From NCBI RefSeq assembly GCF_028890115.1, contig NZ_JARCJD010000001.1, forward strand, positions 1 through 64,000: a stretch of 64,000 bases of DNA, in the 5' to 3' direction. This stretch comes from Phaeobacter sp. QD34_24. Its GTDB lineage: Bacteria > Pseudomonadota > Alphaproteobacteria > Rhodobacterales > Rhodobacteraceae. How positions within the stretch are numbered: the first letter of the stretch is position 1; each line of letters opens with the position of its first letter. Under the pieces are notes generated by a model that searched no databases, was not told where the DNA came from, and saw only the letters and a program-made list of their open reading frames with translations. Shown here piece after piece: positions 17,468 to 26,673 of this stretch. Both the position numbers and the translations under genes were made by a program.

Positions 17468-18850
17468 TTAACCCGCTTCGGCTTGCGTGGCACCTGCTGC
17501 GCGTTGGTCGCGCAGGCCGGACAGTTCTTCGGCCACCAGGAAGGCCAGTTCCAGCGACTGGCTGGCGTTTAGACGCGGATCACAGGCGGTGTGGTAACGG
17601 TCGCTCAGGTTCTCATCCGTGACTGCCCGCACGCCACCGGTGCATTCGGTCACGTCCTGACCGGTCATCTCGAAATGCACACCGCCGGGGATGGTGCCCT
17701 CGGCGCCGTGGACTGCAAAGAAGTCGCGCACTTCGCGCAGCACGCTGTCGAAGGGGCGCGTCTTGTAGCCTGTGGTGGATTTGATGGTGTTGCCATGCAT
17801 CGGATCGCAGACCCAGGTGACCTTGGCGCCCTCTTCCTTCACCGCCTTGATCAGCCGCGGCAGGTGATCCGCTGCTTTGCCCGCGCCAAAGCGGGCGATC
17901 AGGGTCAGGCGCCCCTCTTCGTTGTCCGGGTTCAGCCGGGACATCAGCACCTTCAGGTCCTCGGCCGTGGTGGTCGGACCACATTTCAGCCCGATCGGGT
18001 TGAGCACGCCGCGGCAGAATTCCACATGGGCGCCGTCGGGCTGACGGGTGCGGTCGCCGATCCAGATCATGTGGCCAGAGCCCGCCAGCCATTTGCCGGA
18101 GGTCGAGTCAAGCCGCGTGAGCGCCTCTTCATATTCCAGCAGCAACCCTTCGTGGCTGGTGTAGAATTCCACCGTCTGCAGGGTATGGGCCGTGTCGCTA
18201 TTGACGCCGGCCGCCTTCATGAAGTCCAGCGTATCGGTAATCCGGTTGGCCATCTCGCGGTAGGTTTCTGCCTTCTCGCTTTCGGTGAAGCCCAGGGTCC
18301 AGGCGTGGACCTGATGCACATCCGCGTAACCGCCGGTCGAAAAGGCGCGCAACAGGTTCAGCGTTGCAGCGGCCTGGGTATAGGCCTGCAGCATCCGTGC
18401 CGGATCCGGTACGCGCGAAGCCTCGGTGAAGGCGAGGTCATTGATGATATCGCCCCGGTAGCTGGGCAGTTCCACACCATCGACGGTTTCGGTTGGCGCG
18501 CTGCGCGGCTTGGCGAATTGGCCGGCCATGCGGCCCACCTTGACCACCGGCACCTTGGCGCCATAGGTCAGAACCATCGCCATTTGCAGCATCACCTTGA
18601 AGGTATCGCGAATGGCATCGGCGCTGAACTGATCGAAGCTTTCGGCGCAATCGCCCCCCTGCAGCAGGAAGGCTTCGCCGCGCCCGGCCGCAGCCAGGTG
18701 GTGTTTCAGGCGTCGGGCCTCACCGGCAAAGACCAGCGGCGGATACTTCGAAAGCTGCGTCTCGACGGCCGCAAGGGCCGCCGCGTCGGTATAGTCGGGC
18801 ATCTGAACCCGCGGTTTCTGGCGCCAGGTCGATTTTTGCCACTCACTCAT
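17468..18850 (-). CDS. 3-deoxy-7-phosphoheptulonate synthase, class II (plant type)
   Basis: A 460-residue enzyme that condenses phosphoenolpyruvate and erythrose 4-phosphate to DAHP, the first step of the shikimate pathway. Class II features are clear: [60 protein letters not shown] and ECTGG near the C-terminus. The start [20 protein letters not shown] was chosen over the 39-residue longer frame because that beginning is typical of class II enzymes and GGAGACAAGCG precedes it. The gene is single, divergent from the GlxA-type regulator and ends at a strong terminator. Confidence 0.95.
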   Translation of the reverse strand: MSEWQKSTWRQKPRVQMPDYTDAAALAAVETQLSKYPPLVFAGEARRLKHHLAAAGRGEAFLLQGGDCAESFDQFSADAIRDTFKVMLQMAMVLTYGAKVPVVKVGRMAGQFAKPRSAPTETVDGVELPSYRGDIINDLAFTEASRVPDPARMLQAYTQAAATLNLLRAFSTGGYADVHQVHAWTLGFTESEKAETYREMANRITDTLDFMKAAGVNSDTAHTLQTVEFYTSHEGLLLEYEEALTRLDSTSGKWLAGSGHMIWIGDRTRQPDGAHVEFCRGVLNPIGLKCGPTTTAEDLKVLMSRLNPDNEEGRLTLIARFGAGKAADHLPRLIKAVKEEGAKVTWVCDPMHGNTIKSTTGYKTRPFDSVLREVRDFFAVHGAEGTIPGGVHFEMTGQDVTECTGGVRAVTDENLSDRYHTACDPRLNASQSLELAFLVAEELSGLRDQRAAGATQAEAG

Positions 18851-19033
18851 CGCTTGTCTCCGCTCAAGAGGTCTTTGTTCAATACGGAGAACACATATAC
18901 AAAAAGCCGCGACCGCTGACCAGTTCAGAATTCGAATGTCTTGACCCGATAGCGATCCTGTGAGCACGGTTTCCTTCAGTCAGGAGTGGCCCGACTCCCT
19001 GCACGATCCGAAACTCATGATGGGGCCCGCACC

Positions 19034-20035
19034 ATGCAAATCCGACGCAAACATGTCGAGCTCGAAAACCGCAGCATCCAGCCCAAGCGGTTTGTCTTCG
19101 TTCTGTTGGAAAAGTTCTCGATGCTTTCCTTTGCTTCGGCAGTGGAATGTCTGCGCATCGCAAACCGGATGAGCGGGCAAAAGCTCTATACCTGGGCGAT
19201 ACATGGTGAAGGCGGTGAAACCGTGACCTGTTCGGCCGAAACCACCTTTCAGCTGGATGGAGATCTGGTCGATCTGCAGCGCGATGACACCGTTCTTCTG
19301 TGCGCGGGCCTGGACGTGCAGGAGGTGAGCAGCAAGAAACTGCTGGCGTGGCTGCGCCGCGAGGCCCGCAAGGGGGTGATGATCGGGGGATTGTGCACCG
19401 GGTCCTATGCTCTGGCCAAGGCGGGGCTTTTGGATGGCAGGCGTGCGACCATCCACTGGGAGAACGCCGATAGTTTCACCGAGGAGTTCGAGGACGTCGA
19501 GCTGACAAAATCGGTCTTTGTGCTGGATGGCAATCGCCTGTCCACGGCCGGGGGGACGGCCTCTATCGACATGATCCTGAAACTGATCGCGGATGATCAT
19601 GGCGAGGAACTGGCCAATGCGGTGGCGGATCAGCTGATCTATTCCTCGATCCGCACCGACCAGGACACCCAGCGCCTGTCGATCCCGACCCGCATCGGGG
19701 TGCGCCATCCGAAACTGTCAATGGTGATCCAGATGATGGAAGCCAATATCGAAGAACCGATCAGCCCCTCGATCCTGGCGCAGGACGTGGGCATGTCCAC
19801 GCGCCAGCTGGAGCGCCTGTTCCGCCGCTATCTGAACCGCAGTCCGAAACGCTATTACATGGAATTGCGCCTGCAAAAGGCGCGTAACCTGTTGATGCAG
19901 ACCGATATGAGCGTCATCAATGTGGCGCTTGCCTGTGGCTTTGCCTCGCCGTCACATTTCTCGAAATGCTACCGCGCCCATTATGACACCACCCCCTATC
20001 GGGAGCGCGGCAGCAAGGCAGTGCGGCTCTCTTAA
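19034..20035 (+). CDS. GlxA-family AraC-type transcriptional regulator
   Basis: A 333-residue regulator with an N-terminal DJ-1/PfpI (class I glutamine amidotransferase-like) sensor domain, residues about 18-185, containing the nucleophile-elbow segment GGLCTGSYALAKAG, and a C-terminal AraC double helix-turn-helix (DVGMSTRQLERLFRRYLNRS; VALACGFASPSHFSKCYRAHY). Related proteins such as GbdR answer choline/betaine or amino-acid derivatives, but the effector here is unknown. The start is uncertain: a GTG at 18986 gives 16 more residues. It is divergent from the DAHP synthase gene and could act on it or on itself. Confidence 0.88.
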   Translation: MQIRRKHVELENRSIQPKRFVFVLLEKFSMLSFASAVECLRIANRMSGQKLYTWAIHGEGGETVTCSAETTFQLDGDLVDLQRDDTVLLCAGLDVQEVSSKKLLAWLRREARKGVMIGGLCTGSYALAKAGLLDGRRATIHWENADSFTEEFEDVELTKSVFVLDGNRLSTAGGTASIDMILKLIADDHGEELANAVADQLIYSSIRTDQDTQRLSIPTRIGVRHPKLSMVIQMMEANIEEPISPSILAQDVGMSTRQLERLFRRYLNRSPKRYYMELRLQKARNLLMQTDMSVINVALACGFASPSHFSKCYRAHYDTTPYRERGSKAVRLS

Positions 20036-20043
20036 GGGCCGCT

Positions 20044-21153
20044 CTAGTCCCCGTTGGAGATGCGAAACAGCGCGCCTTCGGTCTCGGAGGCGAACCAGAT
20101 GCTGCCGTCCGGTGCCTCCTGAATATCGCGGATCCGGCCCGTGAGATCGCTTTGAAGCCGCTCGACCTCCCGCAACGGGGTGCCCGACAGTCTTGAGATC
20201 ATGTCGAATTTCAAGGAGGCGACAAAGAAGTCGCCACGCCAGGCAGGCCACATCTTGCCGGAGTAGATCATCATGCCGGACGGTGCGATGGAGGGATCCC
20301 AATACCACTGCGGCTGCTCCATCCCGGGCTTTTGCCTTCCCTCGCCGATCTTGGCGCCGGAATAGTGCCGCCCATAGGCAATCACCGGCCAGCCATAGTT
20401 GGCGCCCTTGCGGATGAGATTCACCTCATCGCCGCCCCGGGCGCCATGTTCGACCGTCCAGATCCGCCCCTGCCCGTCCCGCGCCATGCCTTGCGGGTTG
20501 CGGTGTCCCAGAGTCCAGATCTCGGGCCGGGCGCCTGGCGTGGATGCAAAGGGATTGTCACTGGGGATGCTACCATCCCGATTGATCCGCAAGACCTTGC
20601 CTTGGTGACTGGCGGGGTCCTGGGCGCTGGGCCTCTCGCCCCGGTCGCCGACGGTGATCAGCAGGGTGCCGTCGGCGGCCTCGATGACGCGGGAGCCAAA
20701 GTGCCGCCCGCCGGTCGCGCCCGCGGCGGCTTCGAACAGGATCTTCACTTGGGTGAGCCACTTGCCATCCGGGCTCAGAACCGCGCGCGCAAGGGCGGTA
20801 TTGGCCCCCCGTCCCTGTGGCTTGGAAAAGGTCAGAAACAGCTCGCGGCTTTGGGCGAAATCCCGCGGAATCATCACATCCAGCAGCCCGCCTTGCCCCT
20901 GCGCAGCCACGCGCGGCGGGCCAGAAACCCTGGTGCGACGCCCGTTTTTCACCAGATACAGCGCGCCTTCGCGTTCTGTCACCAGCAGGCTGCCATCGGG
21001 CAAAAAGGCAAAGGCCCAAGGAATATCAAACCCTTCTGCCATCCGGCTGATCTGCAGCTTGCCCTGGCTGCTGGAAACGGATGTGGTTTGCGCAGCCTGC
21101 ACGCCCAGGCTGAGCGCCAGCCCTGCAATAAGAGTGACCCAGAATAATCGCAT
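20044..21153 (-). CDS. PQQ-dependent sugar dehydrogenase family protein (YliI/Asd type)
   Basis: A 369-residue exported six-bladed beta-propeller of the GSDH family (soluble aldose dehydrogenases). A Sec signal peptide (LFWVTLIAGLALSLGVQAA) ends near residue 22. Family segments include GFDIPWAFAFLPDGSLLVTE, GGLLDVMIPRDF, ITVGDRGERPSAQDPASHQG, GHRNPQGMARD and the putative PQQ/catalytic region VEHGARGGDEVNLI. It may oxidise aldoses in the periplasm if PQQ is available; no PQQ synthesis genes are in the window. ATG at 21153 has GGGG eight bases upstream; 21159 is an equally in-frame alternative. The gene is convergent with the GlxA regulator, eight bases apart. Confidence 0.88.
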   Translation of the reverse strand: MRLFWVTLIAGLALSLGVQAAQTTSVSSSQGKLQISRMAEGFDIPWAFAFLPDGSLLVTEREGALYLVKNGRRTRVSGPPRVAAQGQGGLLDVMIPRDFAQSRELFLTFSKPQGRGANTALARAVLSPDGKWLTQVKILFEAAAGATGGRHFGSRVIEAADGTLLITVGDRGERPSAQDPASHQGKVLRINRDGSIPSDNPFASTPGARPEIWTLGHRNPQGMARDGQGRIWTVEHGARGGDEVNLIRKGANYGWPVIAYGRHYSGAKIGEGRQKPGMEQPQWYWDPSIAPSGMMIYSGKMWPAWRGDFFVASLKFDMISRLSGTPLREVERLQSDLTGRIRDIQEAPDGSIWFASETEGALFRISNGD

Positions 21154-21271
21154 TGCCATCTTCCCCTTTGCCTGGGAACACTGTAAACGCACGCCCCAAT
21201 CAGGCCAAATCACGAAAAATGGGCCTGATCAGGAGGAGTATGACCCGAGGCTGCGTCTCAACCCAAGCGAT

Positions 21272-21317
21272 GTCCAATTGGACTTCCCTTTTTGTCGCAC
21301 CTTGCCTAGGGTCCAAT
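21272..21317. promoter_or_regulatory. Palindrome and repeat before the Liv operon
   Basis: GTCCAATTGGAC at 21272-21283 is a perfect 12-bp palindrome, and the half-site GTCCAAT occurs again at 21311-21317, 35 bases before the substrate-binding-protein start. This is a plausible operator pair; the regulator is unknown. Confidence 0.35.
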
Positions 21318-21351
21318 GTGAACTGAAATGTTCCAACACGGGAGTTACACA

Positions 21352-22545
21352 ATGAAAAAACTGATGACGGCCACCGCGGCTATCGCCCTGACCGCCGGCA
21401 CCGCATTCGCGGATGGACATGGCAAGGAAATCAAGCTGGGCGTTCTGCTCGGCTTTACCGGCCCGATTGAATCGCTGACCGCTGCCATGGGCACCGGTGC
21501 AGAGATGGCAATGGACGAAGTCACCGCCTCCGGCAAGCTTCTGGGCGGCGCCAAAGTGACCTCGATCCGCGCAGACACCGGTTGTATCGACAACGGTCTG
21601 GCGGTTGCAAATGGTGAAAAGCTGATCGCCGATGGCGTGAACGGCATCGTGGGCGGCGACTGCTCCGGTGTGACTGGCGCGATCCTGCAGAACGTTGCCA
21701 TCCCGAACGGCATGGTGATGATCTCTCCCTCGGCCACCTCGCCGGGTCTGTCCACCATGGAAGACAATGGTCTGTTCTTCCGCACCTCGCCGTCCGACGC
21801 GCGCGAAGGTCAGGTGATGGCGGAAATCCTGCAGGAACGTGACATCAAGTCGATCGCCCTGACCTATACCAACAACGACTATGGCAAGGGTCTCGCCGAC
21901 GCGATCAAGACCTCCTTCGAAGGCGTTGGCGGTGAAGTCACCATCGTGGCCGCCCATGAAGACGGCAAGGGTGACTACTCTGCCGAGGTCGCCTCGCTGG
22001 CCTCTGCCGGCGGCGACATCCTGGTGGTTGCGGGTTACCTCGATCAGGGTGGTCTCGGAATCATCCAATCGGCCCTGGACAGCGGCGCCTATGAAACCTT
22101 CGGCCTGCCCGGCGGCATGATCGGCGACAGCCTGCCCAAGAACGTCGGTTCGGATCTCGATGGCTCCTTCGGCCAGATCGCGGGTTCCGACTCCAAGGGT
22201 GCGGAAGTCTTCGCGGAACTGGCCAAGGCAAAGGGCTTTGACGGCACCTCGGCCTATGCGCCTGAATCCTATGACGCGGCCGCCCTGTTCCTGCTGGCCA
22301 TGCAGGCGGCAGGTTCCAGCAACCCGGCTGACTACGGCGCCAAGATCATGGACGTGGCCAACGCCCCCGGTGAGCCGATCAACCCCGGTGAGCTGGGCAA
22401 GGCACTGGAAATCCTCGCCACTGGCGGTGAGATCGACTACCAGGGTGCCACCGGCGTTGAGCTGATCGGCCCCGGTGAGAGCGCAGGCTCCTACCGCGAG
22501 ATCGAAGTCAAGGACGGCGTGAACGCCACGGTGAAATTCCGCTAA
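21352..22545 (+). CDS. Branched-chain-amino-acid-type ABC substrate-binding protein (LivK-like)
   Basis: A 397-residue periplasmic binding protein with a Sec signal peptide (MKKLMTATAAIALTAGTAFA, cleaved near residue 20). The type-I periplasmic binding fold is evident (EIKLGVLLGFTGPI, PSATSPGLS, ALTYTNNDYGKGLAD, AYAPESYDAAALFLLA). It heads a complete five-gene Liv/HAAT importer, so it should bind an amino acid or a small amide-like compound; the ligand cannot be assigned from sequence. The start at 21352 has GGGAG upstream, and the methionine at 21328 is too early for the signal peptide. A hairpin follows the gene. Confidence 0.92.
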   Translation: MKKLMTATAAIALTAGTAFADGHGKEIKLGVLLGFTGPIESLTAAMGTGAEMAMDEVTASGKLLGGAKVTSIRADTGCIDNGLAVANGEKLIADGVNGIVGGDCSGVTGAILQNVAIPNGMVMISPSATSPGLSTMEDNGLFFRTSPSDAREGQVMAEILQERDIKSIALTYTNNDYGKGLADAIKTSFEGVGGEVTIVAAHEDGKGDYSAEVASLASAGGDILVVAGYLDQGGLGIIQSALDSGAYETFGLPGGMIGDSLPKNVGSDLDGSFGQIAGSDSKGAEVFAELAKAKGFDGTSAYAPESYDAAALFLLAMQAAGSSNPADYGAKIMDVANAPGEPINPGELGKALEILATGGEIDYQGATGVELIGPGESAGSYREIEVKDGVNATVKFR

Positions 22546-22574
22546 TCCTGACCCGGATACCCGAAACAACAGAT

Positions 22575-22596
22575 CAGCCCGGCATCGTCCGGGCTG
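22575..22596 (+). terminator. Attenuator-like hairpin between binding protein and ATPase genes
   Basis: Perfect 8-bp stem cagcccgg/ccgggctg with a 6-base loop, 29 bases after the binding-protein stop and without a strong T-run. In such operons hairpins here often stabilise the 5' mRNA or allow partial termination so that the binding protein is made in excess. Confidence 0.5.
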
Positions 22597-22649
22597 TTCC
22601 AAATTTAAAGACTGCTGATAAAAACCAAGCAGTTAGGGGATGAAATGAT

Positions 22650-23438
22650 ATGATCGTCGTCGAGGACTTGCACAAGCACTTCGGCGGGTTCCATGCGGTT
22701 GATGGCGCGTCGCTGGAAATCGCAAAGGGCTCCATAACCGGTTTGATCGGGCCAAATGGCGCGGGAAAAACCACTCTTTTCAACGTGATTGCGGGCGTTC
22801 TTGAACCCACCTCCGGGCGGGTTACCATGGATGGTGAGGATATCACCGGCCTGCCCCCGCATGAGCTGTTCCACAAGGGATTGCTGCGCACCTTCCAGAT
22901 CGCGCATGAGTTTTCCTCGATGACCTGCCGTGAGAACCTGATGATGGTGCCGGGCAACCAGTCGGGTGAGAGCCTGTGGAACACCTGGTTCGGACGCAAG
23001 CGCATTGCCGACGAGGAACGTGCCCTGCGTGCCAAGGCCGATGAGGTGCTGGAGTTCCTGACCATCAGCCATATCGCGGATCTGAAGGCGGGCGAAGTCT
23101 CGGGCGGGCAGAAGAAGCTGCTGGAACTGGGCCGCACCATGATGGTGGATGCCAAGATCGTCTTCCTCGACGAGGTCGGCGCCGGCGTGAACCGCACCCT
23201 GCTTTATACCATCGCCGATGCGATCAAGCGCCTGAACGAGGAACGCGGCTATACCTTCGTGGTCATCGAACATGACATGGAATTCATCGGCCGTCTCTGC
23301 GATCCGGTGATCTGCATGGCCGAGGGCAAGAAGCTGGCCGAAGGCACCCTGGATCAGATCAAGGCCAACGAACAGGTGATCGAAGCTTACCTGGGCACCG
23401 GCTTGAAAAACAAAGATAAAATAGGGGCAGACGCATGA
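22650..23438 (+). CDS. Liv-type ABC transporter ATP-binding protein (LivG-like)
   Basis: A 262-residue ATPase with Walker A GPNGAGKTTLFN, the signature VSGGQKKLLELGRTMM, Walker B IVFLDEVGAGVN and the H-loop in VVIEHDMEFIGRLCD. The glycine-rich ending VIEAYLGTG is usual for LivG. AGGGGA lies nine bases before the ATG. It is translationally coupled to the next ATPase by a 4-base overlap (ATGA). Confidence 0.93.
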   Translation: MIVVEDLHKHFGGFHAVDGASLEIAKGSITGLIGPNGAGKTTLFNVIAGVLEPTSGRVTMDGEDITGLPPHELFHKGLLRTFQIAHEFSSMTCRENLMMVPGNQSGESLWNTWFGRKRIADEERALRAKADEVLEFLTISHIADLKAGEVSGGQKKLLELGRTMMVDAKIVFLDEVGAGVNRTLLYTIADAIKRLNEERGYTFVVIEHDMEFIGRLCDPVICMAEGKKLAEGTLDQIKANEQVIEAYLGTGLKNKDKIGADA

Positions 23439-24268
23439 GCGGCAACCCGTATCAGGAGGATCGCGGCAACAAGGACGCCACGATCACCAACACCCATGGC
23501 GCAGGCACGATGCAGCCTGCCCACCGCAAGAGCGGACCCACGAAAAAGGTCGAGGGCGACAGCCCCTTCCTGATTGGCGATTGCATGACCGGCGGCTACG
23601 GCAAGGGGCCGGACATCCTGCATGATTGCACCATCGCCGTGAACCCGGGCGAGATCGCCGTGATCGTCGGGCCTAATGGCGCCGGCAAATCCACCGCGAT
23701 GAAGGCCGTCTTTGGCATGCTGAACGTGCGCTCCGGCTCTGTACGTCTGGATGGCGAGGACATCACCCAGCTCACCCCGCAGGACCGCGTGGTCAAGGGG
23801 ATGGGATTTGTGCCGCAGACCAGCAATATCTTCACCTCGATGACGGTGGAGGAAAACCTGGAAATGGGCGCCTTCATCCGCACCGATGATTTCTCGAACA
23901 CGATGGAGCAGGTCTATCACCTCTTCCCGATCCTGAAGGAAAAGCGCAACCAGCCTGCGGGCGAATTGTCCGGCGGTCAGCGTCAGCAGGTGGCCGTGGG
24001 CCGCGCGCTGATGACCCAGCCCAAGGTCCTGATGCTGGACGAGCCTACAGCGGGCGTCTCGCCCATCGTCATGGACGAGCTGTTCGACCGCATTATCGAG
24101 GTCGCCCGCACCGGGCTGCCAATCCTGATGGTGGAACAGAACGCCAAACAAGCCCTTGAGATCGCGGACAAAGGTTATGTCCTGGTCCAGGGGCGCAACG
24201 CCTATACGGGCACCGGTCAGGAACTGCTGGCCGATCCCGAAGTGCGCAAATCCTTCCTGGGGGGCTGA
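23435..24268 (+). CDS. Liv-type ABC transporter ATP-binding protein (LivF-like), extended N-terminus
   Basis: A 277-residue ATPase with Walker A GPNGAGKSTAMK, signature LSGGQRQQVAVGRALM, Walker B VLMLDEPTAGVSP and H-loop VEQNAKQALE. The match to LivF begins only near residue 46 (FLIGDCMTGGYGKGPDILHD); the first 45 residues are polar (EDRGNKDATITNTHGAG) and exceed the usual LivF of about 235 residues. The overlap with the preceding gene argues that the long start is used. It is followed after 3 bases by the permease. Confidence 0.92.
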   Translation: MSGNPYQEDRGNKDATITNTHGAGTMQPAHRKSGPTKKVEGDSPFLIGDCMTGGYGKGPDILHDCTIAVNPGEIAVIVGPNGAGKSTAMKAVFGMLNVRSGSVRLDGEDITQLTPQDRVVKGMGFVPQTSNIFTSMTVEENLEMGAFIRTDDFSNTMEQVYHLFPILKEKRNQPAGELSGGQRQQVAVGRALMTQPKVLMLDEPTAGVSPIVMDELFDRIIEVARTGLPILMVEQNAKQALEIADKGYVLVQGRNAYTGTGQELLADPEVRKSFLGG

Positions 24269-24271
24269 GGC

Positions 24272-25282
24272 ATGGAACTCCTGAACGCCCTAGTGGCCTT
24301 TACAAACTTCGTTGGCGTGCCCGCCATCGCCTATGGCAGCCAGCTTGCCATCGGCGCGCTGGGGGTGACGCTGGTCTACTCCGTGCTGCGGTTCTCGAAC
24401 TTTGCCCATGGCGATACCATGGCCTTTGGCACCATGGTGACGATCCTGGTAACCTGGCTGTTTCAGGGCGCGGGGATCAGTTTCGGTCCGCTGCCCACCG
24501 CCCTTCTGGCGCTGCCCTTTGGTATCGCGGTCACCATGGGGCTGGTGCTGTTCACCGATCGGACCGTCTATCGGTTTTATCGTGAGCAGAAAGCCAAACC
24601 GGTTGTCTTTGTCATGGTCTCGCTTGGTGTGATGTTCATGATGAACGGCCTTGTCCGCTTCATCATCGGCCCCGGCGACCAGCGCTTTGCCGATGGCGAG
24701 CGGTTCATCATTTCGGCGCGCGATTTCAAGAAGATGACCGGACTTGATGAAGGGCTGGCGATCAAGACCAGCCAGGGCATCACCGTGGTGACAGCGATCA
24801 TCGTTGTGGCGCTCTTGTTCTGGTTCCTGAACAAGACCCGCACCGGCAAGTCCATGCGCGCCTATTCCGATAACGAGGATCTGGCGCTTCTGTCCGGCAT
24901 CAACCCCGAACGGGTGGTGATGTACACTTGGCTGATCGTGGCAACGCTGGCGACCATTGCCGGGGTTCTGTACGGGCTGGACAAGTCCTTCAAACCCTTC
25001 ACCTATTTCCAGCTTCTGCTGCCAATCTTTGCCTCCGCCATCGTCGGCGGCCTTGGCAGCCCCATCGGGGCGATCGCGGGCGGGTTCATCATCGCCTTTT
25101 CCGAAGTCACGATCACCTATGCTTGGAAGAAGGTGGCCACCTACGTGCTGCCTGAAACCATGGCGCCGGATGGTCTCGTGCAGCTTCTCAGCACGGATTA
25201 CAAATTCGCGGTGTCCTTCGCGATCCTGATCATCGTCCTGTTGTTCAAACCCACGGGCATCTTCAAAGGAAAATCGGTATGA
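24272..25282 (+). CDS. Liv-type ABC transporter permease (LivH-like)
   Basis: A 336-residue inner-membrane permease with about eight helices. The LivH hallmark GALGVTLVYSVLRFSNFAHGD lies in the first third, and IVGGLGSPIGAIAGGFIIAFSE in the last third. A soluble loop of about 45 residues (residues 135-180) precedes the fifth helix. Its end overlaps the LivM-like start by four bases. Confidence 0.93.
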   Translation: MELLNALVAFTNFVGVPAIAYGSQLAIGALGVTLVYSVLRFSNFAHGDTMAFGTMVTILVTWLFQGAGISFGPLPTALLALPFGIAVTMGLVLFTDRTVYRFYREQKAKPVVFVMVSLGVMFMMNGLVRFIIGPGDQRFADGERFIISARDFKKMTGLDEGLAIKTSQGITVVTAIIVVALLFWFLNKTRTGKSMRAYSDNEDLALLSGINPERVVMYTWLIVATLATIAGVLYGLDKSFKPFTYFQLLLPIFASAIVGGLGSPIGAIAGGFIIAFSEVTITYAWKKVATYVLPETMAPDGLVQLLSTDYKFAVSFAILIIVLLFKPTGIFKGKSV

Positions 25283-26604
25283 GCGATACAGTGAAACATT
25301 CCCTGCTGTTCGCCTTTGTCGGCCTTCTGATCCTGATGGAAGGGGCAACGAGTTTTGCGGGCATTTTCTCCGGTTCCTGGAACTCGGCGCTGGTGATCCT
25401 CAACATGGGGCTGATCTCGGCCATCATGGCGCTGGGTGTGAACCTGCAATGGGGCTTTGCCGGGCTGTTTAATGTGGGCATCATGGGCTTTACCGCCCTT
25501 GGTGGCCTTGCGGTGGTGCTGGTCTCCACCAGTCCGACGCCGGGTGCCTTTGCCGCAGGTGGCATGGGCATCCTGATGGCGCTTGTCATGGGGGCGCTGA
25601 CGGTTGTGGGCGCGGTTGCGATCTACAAGTTCATGAAGCCCGGAATTGCGCGCACGCTGGTGCTGCTGGCGGTGCTGATCGCGGGCTTCTTCATCTACCG
25701 CGCCATCTTTGACCCCTCGGTCGAGGCGGTGGAGGCGATCAACCCCGCGCTGGAAGGCAACCTTGGCGGCCTTGGCCTGCCGGTATTGCTGGCCTGGCCT
25801 GCGGGCGGGCTGCTCGCTGCCGGTGCTGCCTGGCTGATCGGCAAGACGGCCCTGGGCCTGCGGTCTGATTACCTGGCGATTGCTACCCTCGGGATTGCCG
25901 AGATCATCATCTCGGTGCTGAAGAACGAGGACTGGCTGTCGCGCGGTGTGAAGAACGTGGTCGGCCTGCCCCGCCCGGTGCCTTACGAGGTGGATCTGCA
26001 GAACGATCCTTCCTTCGTGGAGCGCGCGGCGACCTTTGGTCTGGATCCGGTGGAAGGCTCCACGATCTTTGTGAAGCTTGGCTATTCGATCCTGTTCACC
26101 GTTGTGCTGCTGGCGCTGCTCTGGATGGCGCAGATGGCGCTGAAAAGCCCCTGGGGCCGCATGATGCGTGCCATCCGCGACAATGAGGTCGCGGCCGAGG
26201 CCATGGGCAAGGACGTGACCCGCCGCCATCTGCAGATCTTCGTGCTGGGCTCCGCGATCTGCGGCCTGGCGGGCGCGATGATGACCACGCTGGACAGCCA
26301 GTTGACACCGGGCACCTACAACCCCTTGCGCTTCACCTTCCTGATCTGGGTGATGGTGATCGTCGGCGGCTCCGGCAACAACTTTGGCGCGGTGCTGGGC
26401 GGCATGCTGATCTGGTTCTTCTGGATCAAGGTCGAACCCATGGGAATCGAGCTGATCGAACTGCTGACCACCTTCATGGCCGATGACAACTGGCTGAAGG
26501 CCCACCTGATCGAGAACGCATCCCATATGCGCCTTTTGACCATGGGTCTGATCCTGCTCCTGGTGCTGAGGTTCAGCCCAAGGGGCCTGATACCCGAGAA
26601 GTAA
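25279..26604 (+). CDS. Liv-type ABC transporter permease (LivM-like)
   Basis: A 441-residue permease partner. It has LGVNLQWGFAGLFNVGIMGF near residue 55, ALGLRSDYLAIATLGIAEII, RAIRDNEVAAEAMGKDVTRR (the cytoplasmic coupling loop) and VIVGGSGNNFGAVLGGMLIW, all typical of LivM. The insertion of about 60 residues with extra helices before the core makes it longer than many LivM proteins. Last gene of the operon, followed by a strong bidirectional terminator. Confidence 0.93.
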   Translation: MSDTVKHSLLFAFVGLLILMEGATSFAGIFSGSWNSALVILNMGLISAIMALGVNLQWGFAGLFNVGIMGFTALGGLAVVLVSTSPTPGAFAAGGMGILMALVMGALTVVGAVAIYKFMKPGIARTLVLLAVLIAGFFIYRAIFDPSVEAVEAINPALEGNLGGLGLPVLLAWPAGGLLAAGAAWLIGKTALGLRSDYLAIATLGIAEIIISVLKNEDWLSRGVKNVVGLPRPVPYEVDLQNDPSFVERAATFGLDPVEGSTIFVKLGYSILFTVVLLALLWMAQMALKSPWGRMMRAIRDNEVAAEAMGKDVTRRHLQIFVLGSAICGLAGAMMTTLDSQLTPGTYNPLRFTFLIWVMVIVGGSGNNFGAVLGGMLIWFFWIKVEPMGIELIELLTTFMADDNWLKAHLIENASHMRLLTMGLILLLVLRFSPRGLIPEK

Positions 26605-26613
26605 CCCCGAAAC

Positions 26614-26652
26614 AAAAAAAAACGCCGCCCCAGGATCCGGGGCGGCGTTTTC
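26614..26652 (+). terminator. Bidirectional terminator between the Liv operon and the HerA-like gene
   Basis: Perfect 12-bp stem aaacgccgcccc (26620-26631) and ggggcggcgttt (26639-26650) with a 7-base loop, T-run on the plus strand and A-run (T on minus) on the other side. Confidence 0.9.
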
Positions 26653-26673
26653 CTTTGCAAGGATCGCGGTGTC

